Positions 26,670-35,575 of a DNA stretch of 64,000 nucleotides are shown here, piece after piece (position 1 is the stretch's first letter; every line of letters starts with the position of its first letter). Under the pieces are notes generated by a model. That model did not search any database. It was not told where the DNA came from and saw only the letters and a program-made list of their open reading frames with translations. The stretch comes from DATAWK01 sp036267255 (GTDB lineage: Bacteria; Acidobacteriota; Terriglobia; Terriglobales; Acidobacteriaceae): NCBI GenBank assembly GCA_036267255.1, contig DATAWK010000029.1, positions 177,335 through 241,334 of the forward strand, given 5' to 3'. The position numbers were made by a program, and so were the translations under genes.

Positions 26670-27056
26670 ATGACACAGACGAAGCCGGCTCTGCTCCACA
26701 TGATTGAAATGGTCTTTCCGGATCAGACAAACCACTATGGCACGCTTTTTGGCGGCCATGCTCTTCGGTTGATGGATAAAGCCGCATTTGTTGCCGCATC
26801 CCGACACGCACGTCGCACGGTTGTCACAGCTTGTTCTGAACGAGTGGATTTTAAAGCTGCTGTGCGACATGGAAGTCTTGTGGAGTTGATTGCCTCCGTC
26901 GTAAAAACCGGACGCACGTCGATGACGGTTTCAGTAGACCTGTTCGCAGAGGACCTTTTGTCAGGAAGCCGGGAACTTTGCGCCAATGGACGCTTTGTCC
27001 TGGTTGCTCTGGATGAATACGGGACACCAACGTCCGTTCCAGCTGTCGCTATCTAA
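26670..27056 (+). CDS. Acyl-CoA thioesterase, hotdog fold (YciA-like)
   Basis: The product has 128 residues from the ATG at 26670; the longer frame from 26538 would start inside the riboswitch and is rejected. A single hotdog domain is seen: the MVFPDQTNHYGTLFGGHALRLMDKAA block with the catalytic Asp/Asn-containing loop, followed by VTACSERVDFKAAVRHG and VDLFAEDL, as in YciA/BACH acyl-CoA hydrolases. It lies between the cobalamin riboswitch and metE with only 33 bp before metE, so it should be under B12 control, which is unusual for such an enzyme. No good ribosome-binding site is visible at its start. Confidence 0.85.
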   Translation: MTQTKPALLHMIEMVFPDQTNHYGTLFGGHALRLMDKAAFVAASRHARRTVVTACSERVDFKAAVRHGSLVELIASVVKTGRTSMTVSVDLFAEDLLSGSRELCANGRFVLVALDEYGTPTSVPAVAI

Positions 27057-27089
27057 AAAATTAAAGACATGCAGAGGTTAAGAGGAAAA

Positions 27090-29384
27090 ATGAATCAAAA
27101 TCGCGCCCACAATTTAGGCTTCCCAAGAATGGGGAAACATCGGGAATTGAAATTTTCTCTTGAGAAATACTGGGCAGGAGAGGTGGATGAAACCCATCTC
27201 AAGCAAACCGGGCAGCACTTGCGAGCAATGCATTGGCAGCTACAACGGGATGCCGGGATCTTCACTCCCCCATCAAATGACTTCTCCTTCTATGACCATG
27301 TGCTGGATACCGCGGCTATGGTTGGTGCTATTCCCCGTCGCTTCCGTGGTCAGGAGGACATGATGGATCTCCCAACATATTTCGCCATGGCTCGTGGCGA
27401 ACATAATGTTGCGGCAATGGAGATGACAAAATGGTTCGACACCAATTACCACTACGTTGTGCCAGAGTTTGAATCAGGGATGCAATACAAGCTTAGCAGT
27501 AACAAACCGATTGCGGAGTATATGGAAGCAAAGGCACTGGGCATCGTAACGCGTCCAGTTTTATTGGGGCCGGTTTCGTTCATTCTCCTGGGCAAGGCCA
27601 CCGAGCAGCAGGTTTCGCTGCCGGAAATTCTGCGCGCGATTCTGCCAATTTATCAGGATGTGCTGACTACGCTGAAGGCTGCCGGTGCGGAATGGGTTCA
27701 AGTGGATGAACCATGTCTCGTGCTCGATCTGGATGCTGCATCCCAGGAAATGTATCGAACCGCTTACACGCAGCTTTCTGCAACTCGCACGATACCAAAG
27801 CTTCTTTTAGCAACATATTTCGGAGACCTTGGAGCAAATCTGGATCTCACACTTTCCCTTGGCATGGCAGGATTGCATCTCGATCTGGTGCGTGCTCCAC
27901 AGCAGTTGCAGCCCTTGCTGGCGAAGCAGCTGCAAGGGCTACATCTCTCGCTTGGGCTGGTAGACGGCAGGAACATCTGGCGGACTGATCTGGAGAAAGC
28001 ACTTCGTCTGATTGAATTGGCAACGCAAGCGGTGGGGAAAAAGCAAATCGAAATTTCTTCTTCGTGTTCGCTCTTACATAGTCCCAACGATCTGGATTTA
28101 GAGACTGCGTTCGATGCAGAACTGCGGAGTTGGATGGCATTTGGTAAACAAAAGCTCGAAGAAATTGCAATTCTGGCCAAGTCACTCGATGATCCGAAAG
28201 CGATTGCGAGACAAATTGCCGACAACCAGAAAGTTCTCACATCAAGAAATTCTTCCGCGCGAGTCCATAACCCTGAAGTTCAGCAACGTTTGCGCGCGGT
28301 AACCCCCGATATGTTGACGCGACAGAGTCCATATTCTATTCGTCGCCGTAAGCAGGCGGATGCCCTTAAGCTACCGCTGTTGCCTACTACAACTATCGGA
28401 TCTTTTCCACAGACTGCAGAGGTGCGCAAGATGCGTGCCGCGGCGCGCGCTGGCAAGATAGAAAAAGCAACGTACGAAAAGTTCCTGGAGAAAGAAATTG
28501 AACTAGCCATTCGCTTCCAGGAGGGAGTTGGCCTTGATCTTTTGGTGCATGGCGAATTTGAGCGCAACGATATGGTTGAGTATTTTGGCGAGCAGCTTAC
28601 TGGATTTGTCTTCAGTCAGCATGGATGGGTGCAAAGCTATGGATCGCGCTGCGTGAAACCACCGATCATCTATGGTGATGTGTCGCGCCCAAAACCGATG
28701 ACCGTTCGATGGTCACAGCTCGCACAATCGTTCAGTGATCGACCGGTAAAAGGAATGCTTACAGGTCCCGTTACCATTCTGCAGTGGTCGTTTGTGCGGG
28801 ATGATCAGCCAAGAGCTGATACTTGTGGCCAGGTTGCGTTGGCGATTCGAGATGAGGTGCTTGATCTGGAATCAGCCGGAATCCAAGTTATCCAAATTGA
28901 CGAGCCCGCAATTCGCGAAGGCCTGCCGCTTCGTCGTGTGGATTGGCCTGCGTATCTTCAATGGAGTGTGGATGCTTTTCGTTTGGCCTCTGCAGGCGTA
29001 GCCGACTCCACACAGATTCATACCCACATGTGCTATGCGGAGTTTCAAGACATTATGGATGCGATCGTACGCTTAGATGCGGATGTAATTTCAATGGAGT
29101 GCTCTCGCTCCCACATGGAGTTACTCGATGTCTTTCAACGTACCCACTATCCGAATGAGATCGGCCCTGGCGTGTATGACATCCATTCACCAAGGATTCC
29201 GGAGGTCCAAGAGGTAGAAAATTTACTAAGAAAAGCGCTGGAGGTTCTATCGCCGGAGCAGCTATGGATAAATCCAGACTGCGGCCTGAAAACACGGAAA
29301 TGGGAGGAAGTGCGGCAGTCGCTTGAAAATCTTGTAATAGCGGCCAAGAACGTGAGAAATTCTTATACTCTGCGAGGAGCCTGA
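27090..29384 (+). CDS. metE: Cobalamin-independent methionine synthase
   Basis: The product has 764 residues from the ATG at 27090, preceded by AAGAGGAA; an upstream in-frame ATG at 27069 is weaker. It transfers the methyl group of methyltetrahydrofolate-triglutamate to homocysteine using zinc. Both halves of the duplicated barrel are present. N-terminal NLGFPRMGKHRELKF and the C-terminal catalytic GSFPQTAEVRKMR, LVHGEFERNDMVEYF, QIDEPAIREGLPL, IHTHMCYAEFQDI (zinc His and Cys) and INPDCGLKTR (zinc Cys) are intact. Regulation by the upstream cobalamin riboswitch implies that a B12-dependent MetH exists elsewhere in the genome. Confidence 0.98.
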   Translation: MNQNRAHNLGFPRMGKHRELKFSLEKYWAGEVDETHLKQTGQHLRAMHWQLQRDAGIFTPPSNDFSFYDHVLDTAAMVGAIPRRFRGQEDMMDLPTYFAMARGEHNVAAMEMTKWFDTNYHYVVPEFESGMQYKLSSNKPIAEYMEAKALGIVTRPVLLGPVSFILLGKATEQQVSLPEILRAILPIYQDVLTTLKAAGAEWVQVDEPCLVLDLDAASQEMYRTAYTQLSATRTIPKLLLATYFGDLGANLDLTLSLGMAGLHLDLVRAPQQLQPLLAKQLQGLHLSLGLVDGRNIWRTDLEKALRLIELATQAVGKKQIEISSSCSLLHSPNDLDLETAFDAELRSWMAFGKQKLEEIAILAKSLDDPKAIARQIADNQKVLTSRNSSARVHNPEVQQRLRAVTPDMLTRQSPYSIRRRKQADALKLPLLPTTTIGSFPQTAEVRKMRAAARAGKIEKATYEKFLEKEIELAIRFQEGVGLDLLVHGEFERNDMVEYFGEQLTGFVFSQHGWVQSYGSRCVKPPIIYGDVSRPKPMTVRWSQLAQSFSDRPVKGMLTGPVTILQWSFVRDDQPRADTCGQVALAIRDEVLDLESAGIQVIQIDEPAIREGLPLRRVDWPAYLQWSVDAFRLASAGVADSTQIHTHMCYAEFQDIMDAIVRLDADVISMECSRSHMELLDVFQRTHYPNEIGPGVYDIHSPRIPEVQEVENLLRKALEVLSPEQLWINPDCGLKTRKWEEVRQSLENLVIAAKNVRNSYTLRGA

Positions 29385-29420
29385 ACCATTGAATTTCGCA
29401 ATACATAGTTCAATGGTTCA
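29382..29420. terminator. Perfect 12-bp hairpin between convergent metE and cfa
   Basis: TGAACCATTGAA (29382-29393, containing the metE TGA) and TTCAATGGTTCA (29409-29420) are perfect inverted copies with a 15-base loop. Location between convergent genes suggests a terminator or end-stabilising hairpin. There is no T run on either side, so it is not a canonical intrinsic terminator. Confidence 0.5.
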
Positions 29421-29457
29421 GAAAATTTAGGCCATGTTTCTATTTGCATCTGAATGT

Positions 29458-30726
29458 TTACGATAAAGCATCGTACCAGTCCGCGCGGGTGAGAGGCATG
29501 TAGCTTTTACCGTGTTCTGGCCGGCTGAGCAATATTTGGTACAAACCCAGGTCACCACGTTCAAATGCTGCAGCCGATCCTGCCATATAAAGCTTCCACG
29601 TTCGATAGATGGATTTTGGAGCATAATGGATCGTTGCCTCGGCATGCTCCTCCAGGCTTTTTACCCAAAGTCGAAGCGTTTTCGCATAATGCTCGCGAAG
29701 ATTCTCTACATCTCGCACCTCAAACCCCGCTTGTTCCGCTACCTGTAATGTTTTGGAAATCGGAACTAATTCGCCGTCTGGAAACACATATCGATTGATA
29801 AAAGAAAGTTTGCGGGGCTGCTTGCTGTTTGCGCGTGCAATGCCGTGATTGAGAAATACGCCACCACGTTTAAGAGCGCTGTGGGCAATACGAAAATATA
29901 GGGGAAGCATTTTATGCCCGACGTGCTCGAACATGCCGACGCTGGCGATCTTGTCGAAGATTTCCCGAGCACCCGCGAGGGCACGATAGTCTCGTAGTTC
30001 AACGAAGCAGCGATTCTGAAGGTCTGCGTGGCAGATGCGTTCGATCGCAGTCGCAGCCTGCATTTTACTGAGAGTAATTCCGTGAGCAATCGCCTGGTAA
30101 CGACTCGCGGCATGCAAAATAAGACTTCCCCATCCGCATCCGATATCGAGAAAGCGCTCCTCCGGCTTCAGGCGAAGTTTTCGGCAGATGTGATCCATTT
30201 TATTTTCCTGGGCTATATCCAGGCAGTCATGATCATGATGAAAATAGGCGCATGAGTAAACTAAAGAAGGCCCGAGCCAGGGAAGATAAAATTCCGCTGG
30301 CTGGTCATAGTGAAAGGCGATGGATCTACGGTCCCGTGATTGCGAATGTTCGGTCCCACGATTCAGGCGTTGTTGGATGCCCAAAAATATTGCGCCAATC
30401 TTTTGTAATTGGCGGTTTTTAAACGAAACCGGCTGATTGAAAATATGTTCAGCAATATGGAATGCTTCTACTAAGTCACCCTGAACATCCAGGTCGCCAT
30501 CAATAAATGCCTGCCCAAGGCTCCATTCATTCGGATCAAAGAATAGGTGGCGCAATGCGCCCGGTGTGCGAAATACGATCGTACAATCTGGGGATTTATT
30601 CTGAGAGGAATTCCAAAGCCACCCATCCCAGGTCTGGATTGCAAACGCTGGGCCCAGATATGATGCAAAGAGTTGGTCAAAAATAGCCTTACGGGTATGA
30701 TTCGTTGAAGCAGTGGCTGCTTTCAT
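29458..30726 (-). CDS. cfa: Cyclopropane-fatty-acyl-phospholipid synthase
   Basis: The product has 422 residues, the size of CFA synthases. It transfers a methylene from S-adenosylmethionine to unsaturated acyl chains in membrane phospholipids. The SAM site FLDIGCGWGSL is near residue 195, followed by GITLSKMQ, and the downstream VGMFEHVGHK and YVFPDGEL blocks are typical. The N-terminal lipid-binding domain is present (EWSLGQAFIDGDLDVQGDL). AGGAAAAGCG precedes the ATG. It converges on metE. Confidence 0.95.
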   Translation of the reverse strand: MKAATASTNHTRKAIFDQLFASYLGPAFAIQTWDGWLWNSSQNKSPDCTIVFRTPGALRHLFFDPNEWSLGQAFIDGDLDVQGDLVEAFHIAEHIFNQPVSFKNRQLQKIGAIFLGIQQRLNRGTEHSQSRDRRSIAFHYDQPAEFYLPWLGPSLVYSCAYFHHDHDCLDIAQENKMDHICRKLRLKPEERFLDIGCGWGSLILHAASRYQAIAHGITLSKMQAATAIERICHADLQNRCFVELRDYRALAGAREIFDKIASVGMFEHVGHKMLPLYFRIAHSALKRGGVFLNHGIARANSKQPRKLSFINRYVFPDGELVPISKTLQVAEQAGFEVRDVENLREHYAKTLRLWVKSLEEHAEATIHYAPKSIYRTWKLYMAGSAAAFERGDLGLYQILLSRPEHGKSYMPLTRADWYDALS

Positions 30727-30913
30727 CGCTTTTCCTGCTATTCGATAATGGCACCGGGATACATCGTAACTTTGTACAAATATATGCAGATGCCCAACCA
30801 GATAGTTGTATCAAATCTTGCAGGACAAGTATGTCATAGCAAAAACATAGAACAAAAATCTAGTTTATAAATGCCTGTAGTCCATTGCTGAGTATTTTGG
30901 AAGGTAGTGAAAG

Positions 30914-32554
30914 GTGAAGTATATTGCTGGTTCTTTAGCGGGGATGCTTTTTGCCGGTTCGTTACTGGGCTATGCTGCCGCGAAGGATTCAGACAGTAAC
31001 AAGAATCTAACCGCCACGCCCATCAAGCATGTCGTTGTGATCTTTGGCGAGAATATTTCTTTCGATCATTATTTTGGAACCTATCCGCATGCGTTGAATC
31101 CTCCGAATGAACCGGCCTTTACAGCACAGCCGGATACGCCGACGGTGAATGGCCTGCGTGGTGCGATGCTCGATCGCAATCCAAATTTTCTGAACATTAC
31201 AGTGAACAGAAATGATGCGGCGAATCCATTTCGATTGGATCGGTCGCAAGCGGCAACAGCGGATGAGGATCACGGATACACACCGGAGCAACGCGCGTTC
31301 CATGCGGGGCTGATGGATTCGTTTCCAAGGTATACGGGAGTTTCAGGTTCTCCGGCACTGAGGGCTGAGACGGCACGTAAGGCGCCGGCTCCTCCGCAGT
31401 ATGCTTACCAGACAAAGGGTTTGGTGATGGGATACTACGACGGCAACACGGTGACGGCGCTGTGGAATTACGCACAGCGATACGCATTGAACGACAACTC
31501 GTATGGGACGACATTTGGACCATCGACGTTGGGAGCCATCAATTTAATCTCTGGCCAGACGAACGGTGTGACGGATCAGATCAACGCGGGAAACTCTATT
31601 ATTGCAGGTGGAGACGGCACGTTTACGGAGATTTCCGATGCCGATCCAATCGGAGATGTGTGCTCGACAACGACCAACGCATTGCTGCAATTTGGCGGCA
31701 ATAACATTGGTGAGATATTGACCAGGAGAAATGTGACATGGGGATGGTTCGAAGGTGGTTTTGATCTGACAAAGAGGAATGTCAACGGAACCACGGGGTG
31801 CTTAAGGAGCACATATTCGAATATCACGCATTTGGTGGTTGAAGATTATGACCCACAGCACGAGCCGTTTCAATACTACAAAGCAACCGCGAACCCAAAC
31901 CACGTGCGCCCGACGTCCGTGCTGATGATCGGTCATAATGGAGACGCCGCCCGGAACCAATACGATATCGAAGACTTTTTCGCAGCGGTAAAAGCAGGGA
32001 ACTTTCCGTCAGTAAGCTTTTTGAAGGCCTCCAATTATCAAACTGGACATGCGGGTGAATCCGACCCGCTGGATGAGCAGACTTTCGTAGTGAGAGTCAT
32101 TAATTTTCTAGAGGCACAACCCGATTGGAAGAACACCGCGGTCATTCTGGCATACGACGATTCTGACGGATGGTATGACCACCAGATGGGTCCAATTGTA
32201 AATCAGTCGACAACAGAAGCAGATGCACTGACCGAGCCGGGTGAATGCGGCGATGGGAAAACAGCGTTGCCAGGCCCCAGGATGGCGCATGCGCAAGGGC
32301 GGTGCGGATATGGTCCGAGATTGCCGCTGCTGATTATCTCTTCGTATGCGCGGCGCAACTACGTTGACCATACATTGACCGATCAGACCTCGATTCTTCG
32401 TTTTATCGAAGACAACTGGTTGGGTAGTGAGCGGATAGGACAAGGCTCGTTCGATGCGATCGCCGGCTCGATCATGGGGATGTTTGACTTCCAGCATCAA
32501 GATGCCAGGAAGTACATCCTGGATAAGTCAACGGGCATGGTTGTCACGAGATAA
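30914..32554 (+). CDS. Secreted phosphoesterase (phospholipase C / acid phosphatase family)
   Basis: The product has 546 residues with a GTG start and a signal peptide (about 1-23, ending GYAAAK). It belongs to the phosphoesterase family that includes phospholipase C and AcpA: HVVVIFGENISFDHYFGTYP (metal Glu/Asn and His), GYYDGNTVTALWNYAQRYALNDN, the loop SFGPSTLGAINL-like TTFGPSTLGAINL, TAVILAYDDSDGWYDHQ with metal Asp/His, and RLPLLIISSYAR. It probably cleaves phosphodiesters or monoesters outside the cytoplasm to recover phosphate. No Pho box is apparent upstream. Confidence 0.88.
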   Translation: MKYIAGSLAGMLFAGSLLGYAAAKDSDSNKNLTATPIKHVVVIFGENISFDHYFGTYPHALNPPNEPAFTAQPDTPTVNGLRGAMLDRNPNFLNITVNRNDAANPFRLDRSQAATADEDHGYTPEQRAFHAGLMDSFPRYTGVSGSPALRAETARKAPAPPQYAYQTKGLVMGYYDGNTVTALWNYAQRYALNDNSYGTTFGPSTLGAINLISGQTNGVTDQINAGNSIIAGGDGTFTEISDADPIGDVCSTTTNALLQFGGNNIGEILTRRNVTWGWFEGGFDLTKRNVNGTTGCLRSTYSNITHLVVEDYDPQHEPFQYYKATANPNHVRPTSVLMIGHNGDAARNQYDIEDFFAAVKAGNFPSVSFLKASNYQTGHAGESDPLDEQTFVVRVINFLEAQPDWKNTAVILAYDDSDGWYDHQMGPIVNQSTTEADALTEPGECGDGKTALPGPRMAHAQGRCGYGPRLPLLIISSYARRNYVDHTLTDQTSILRFIEDNWLGSERIGQGSFDAIAGSIMGMFDFQHQDARKYILDKSTGMVVTR

Positions 32555-32944
32555 TACGGTGGTTCACGTAGAGCGTCAGTGCCGAAGCGCGGCCAGCTTT
32601 TGTGCGAACCTACCGATTGTCTACAAAAGAGGCTACCAGTTGATAAACTGCAGAAAATTTTTGGAAGAAATAAGAGTACTCACGGTCAGCTTGCTTGTGT
32701 ATGGAGTTATATTTTCCAAACCGATTGAAAATAGAGTCCATGCAAATGACCTCGGGATCATCGATCCGAAAACACTGACACCCTAAACATGCCTTTTGGC
32801 CAAAGAGAGACGATACTTCGGATCTCCTGCTGCTCAATTTCAGGGTTTTCTTCCGACGATGACAAGAATGGAATACGTCGGCTAACGTAATGGTAGAGAA
32901 GTCGGTCCCATGACATGATCGGCAGGAGTATCCAGAGAATTTAG
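32555..32944. other. Intergenic region without recognised gene
   Basis: The open frames here on either strand are short, overlap each other and show no ribosome-binding site or familiar motif. A short GATC-ATC-GATC palindromic patch lies near 32757. It probably holds the terminator of the phosphoesterase gene and the promoter of the miniprotein-transporter pair. Confidence 0.4.
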
Positions 32945-33046
32945 ATGAAGAGTTCAATATGGAAAGCCATCCTGACCGACACACATTTCTGGATCCCGCT
33001 GCTCGTGCTAATCTTTGGCATCGCATTGCTGGTGTATCTGCGTTAG
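32945..33046 (+). CDS. 33-residue single-helix membrane miniprotein
   Basis: The ATG at 32945 opens 33 codons ending with TAG at 33044-33046. The translation begins MKSSIWKAIL, continues with TDTHFWIP and ends in a strongly hydrophobic segment (about residues 16-32, LLVLIFGIALLVYL) with a final Arg. The basic N-terminus plus one helix gives an Nin single-pass topology. The stop codon is part of the TAGGAGG ribosome-binding site of the sugar transporter gene that starts 11 bp later, so the two are translationally coupled. Codon use is ordinary. I do not recognise a family; a small partner or stabiliser of the transporter is an inference. Confidence 0.6.
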   Translation: MKSSIWKAILTDTHFWIPLLVLIFGIALLVYLR

Positions 33047-33050
33047 GAGG
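33044..33050 (+). promoter_or_regulatory. Shine-Dalgarno TAGGAGG that decides a TTG start
   Basis: TAGGAGG lies six bases before TTG 33057. It overlaps the miniprotein stop codon and settles the transporter start against the upstream TTG at 33015, which lies inside the miniprotein gene. Confidence 0.75.
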
Positions 33051-33056
33051 ATCTGC

Positions 33057-34352
33057 TTGTTTCTAGCGGTTAGGACTACCGCTTCCCGCAATCTGAAATC
33101 GACGCATGGCATCGGAGTTTTATGTGGCCTGGCCGCAGGCGTGTGGCTAGGTGGCGCGGAAGCCCCGACTAAGCTTGTGAATGCAAATATTTCACCCTTT
33201 GCCATTTCACTTTGTATGGTTGCGGGTGTGTTTGTTGCCCGATGGACGATTCCATCGTTGCTGAAGGGCACCAATTATGTGTTCGCCGACCTCTTGGGAA
33301 AGAAGCACCTGATTGTATGGGGCATTTTAGCGGGAGCTCTTTGGGCCGTTGCCAATACTCTGACTGTATTTGCGATCCGGGATGTTGGGTTGGCCATTGC
33401 ATTCCCGCTTTGGAATACGAACTGCCTGATAGGGATTTTCTGGGGCTGGCTGTTGTTCCGGGAACTACGAGGCGCCAGTGTCAGAAACTTGCTGAAGGTT
33501 CTTGGTGGAACACTGGCAATCCTGATAGCGGCCCTCATGCTCGCATTCAACTCCATACATGGCGCCGCACTTGTTTCAGCTCATGCTGTTCAGGGAGTCG
33601 TAGCAGCACTTGGCGCCAGTCTGATGTGGGGCACCATGTATGTCCCGTATCGCAAGGCATACTTAAGCGGCATGAATCCGCTCTCTTTTGTGACTGTTTT
33701 TACGGTTGGAGAGCTGGGCACCATGCTATTGCTTGCTGCAAGTTTGCATGGGGGAATCCATTCCCTTTTCACAGAATTGCAGAGTGTGCGGCCATCGATC
33801 TTCTGGCTTTTTTTAGGAGGGTTTTGTTGGGTCATCGGCGATCTGTTTCAGCAATACGCGACCAAGTATGTTGGAATTGGCCGTGCTATTCCTTTGTCGA
33901 ATACAAACCAATTGTGGGGCTTGGCGTGGGGAGCCCTGGTCTTTGGGGAACTGACCTTTGCAGGAACGCAACAACGCCTGATCGTTATCGCAGGATCGTT
34001 CATCATGTTGCTTGGTGCATTGGGAATCAGTACATCCGTTGCGGGCGGAGGAGAGCAAACGTCGACCAATCAAGCCATTGCACGGGAATGTGATCGTTAC
34101 ACACTGGATTACTTCCGTGTGCTGGCAGCGCAGACAGGTATTGAGACTGAAGAGACGCCAGCTACGCGCCGACGCTGGTGGGATTACTTGATTGCATTGA
34201 CGGCGGTGGGAATCTTTGCGTGGTTAGCCCACGGAACCATCCGTCCACCACTAGAGATGAATATGTTTTGGACTGGCCTTTTGGTCTTGATACTGGTATT
34301 CACAGTTCTCGGTAGCGGCTGGTTGCTATGGAAACACACTCACTTTTCCTAA
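33057..34352 (+). CDS. GRP/RhaT-like sugar transporter (DMT superfamily)
   Basis: The product has about 431 residues from the TTG at 33057. It has about ten membrane helices in two homologous halves. Repeated patterns include AIAFPLWNTNCLIGIFWGWLLF in the first half and AIPLSNTNQLWGLAWGALVFGEL in the second, as in the glucose/ribose uptake (GRP) and rhamnose (RhaT) families of the drug/metabolite superfamily. A soluble loop of about 60 residues (340-400) and an extra C-terminal helix pair make it longer than typical GRP members (about 290-340). It precedes a sugar isomerase gene by 111 bp, in agreement with sugar uptake and metabolism. The substrate is unknown. Confidence 0.85.
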   Translation: MFLAVRTTASRNLKSTHGIGVLCGLAAGVWLGGAEAPTKLVNANISPFAISLCMVAGVFVARWTIPSLLKGTNYVFADLLGKKHLIVWGILAGALWAVANTLTVFAIRDVGLAIAFPLWNTNCLIGIFWGWLLFRELRGASVRNLLKVLGGTLAILIAALMLAFNSIHGAALVSAHAVQGVVAALGASLMWGTMYVPYRKAYLSGMNPLSFVTVFTVGELGTMLLLAASLHGGIHSLFTELQSVRPSIFWLFLGGFCWVIGDLFQQYATKYVGIGRAIPLSNTNQLWGLAWGALVFGELTFAGTQQRLIVIAGSFIMLLGALGISTSVAGGGEQTSTNQAIARECDRYTLDYFRVLAAQTGIETEETPATRRRWWDYLIALTAVGIFAWLAHGTIRPPLEMNMFWTGLLVLILVFTVLGSGWLLWKHTHFS

Positions 34353-34463
34353 CTTGCAATTTCTCGCAGTTTTGCAAAGCATTTCGTAGGAAGTTTTTCT
34401 GAAAACGCAGATGATGAGGGATGAATATAGCGCGTGCCACGCAGGGTGTGCTGAGGAGGCAAT

Positions 34464-35426
34464 ATGAAAATTGGAGTATTCACTCCGCTGCTATCGCGTC
34501 TGCCACTGGAAGATGTGCTTCAAAAATTAAAGACTCTGCATATCAAGACCGTGGAGTTGGGCACTGGCAATTATCCTGGCGACGCGCATTGCAAGCTATC
34601 CATGTTGGAGAACGATTTAGACTTGGTCGATTTCCAGCGCAAATTAGCTGACCATGGTGCGAGCATCAGTGCTCTCAGTTGCCACGGCAATCCCCTCCAC
34701 CCAGACAAGGAACGTGCACGACAGGCCCGCGATACAAGCCGCAAAACAATTCTTCTGGCAGAAAAATTGGGTGTTTCGGTTGTTGTCGACTTTTCTGGTT
34801 GCCCCGGGGATTCTGCTGGCGCCAAGGCACCCAACTGGGTGACTTGCCCCTGGCCTCCGGAATATCTCGACGTTCTGGAGTGGCAATGGAATGAAGTGGT
34901 AGCGCCTTATTGGATAGAGCACGCAGAATTTGCAGTCCAGCACGGTGTCAGAGTTGCCATCGAGATGCATCCTGGGTTTGTGGTCTACAGTCCGGAAACA
35001 ATGTTGCGACTACGCTCGATTGTCGGGCCTTCTGTGGGATGCAATTATGATCCGAGCCACATGTTCTGGCAAGGAATCGACCCAATCGCTGCGATCCGCA
35101 TTCTGGGAGATGCGATCTTTCATGTCCATGCCAAGGACACACAACTCTACGCTGCCAATTTAAAGTGCACGGGTGTGCTCGATACAAAGCCATATACCGA
35201 TGAGCGCAATCGCGGATGGATCTTTCGTACTTGTGGTTATGGTCACGGAGCGGAGTGGTGGAAAGAATTTGTTTCCACGCTCCGGATGTTTGGTTACGAC
35301 GGCACGCTCTCGATCGAACATGAAGACAGCCTGCTTTCACCGGAAGAAGGCCTTGCTAAGGCCGCGCAGTTTCTTAGCGATATTGTCATCCGAGAAAAGC
35401 CGGCAGCAGCATGGTGGGTTGGATGA
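34464..35426 (+). CDS. Sugar phosphate isomerase/epimerase (xylose-isomerase-like TIM barrel)
   Basis: The product has 320 residues and no signal peptide. An AP-endonuclease-2/xylose-isomerase-like TIM barrel is indicated by VELGTGNYPG, SALSCHGNPLHP, a metal Glu in VAIEMHPGF, NYDPSHMFWQG (Asp-His), IFHVHAKDT (His) and the final catalytic Glu in LSIEHED. Such enzymes interconvert keto- and aldoses or epimerise 3-keto sugars or inosose. GAGGAGG precedes the ATG by 6 bases. It follows the sugar transporter and is probably in its operon. Confidence 0.9.
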   Translation: MKIGVFTPLLSRLPLEDVLQKLKTLHIKTVELGTGNYPGDAHCKLSMLENDLDLVDFQRKLADHGASISALSCHGNPLHPDKERARQARDTSRKTILLAEKLGVSVVVDFSGCPGDSAGAKAPNWVTCPWPPEYLDVLEWQWNEVVAPYWIEHAEFAVQHGVRVAIEMHPGFVVYSPETMLRLRSIVGPSVGCNYDPSHMFWQGIDPIAAIRILGDAIFHVHAKDTQLYAANLKCTGVLDTKPYTDERNRGWIFRTCGYGHGAEWWKEFVSTLRMFGYDGTLSIEHEDSLLSPEEGLAKAAQFLSDIVIREKPAAAWWVG

Positions 35427-35575
35427 GTATTTTCAATCGTGCGGCAGGTAGTGAAGCAGGTCAGCGGTGAGCCGACTCAGAACTGCAATTTTCGGCACGG
35501 AATCTATGGGACGTGTGCATCTAAAAACAAGCTGCATGCATAGTTAGTAATTGCGTATAAAGAGTATGTGCAACT

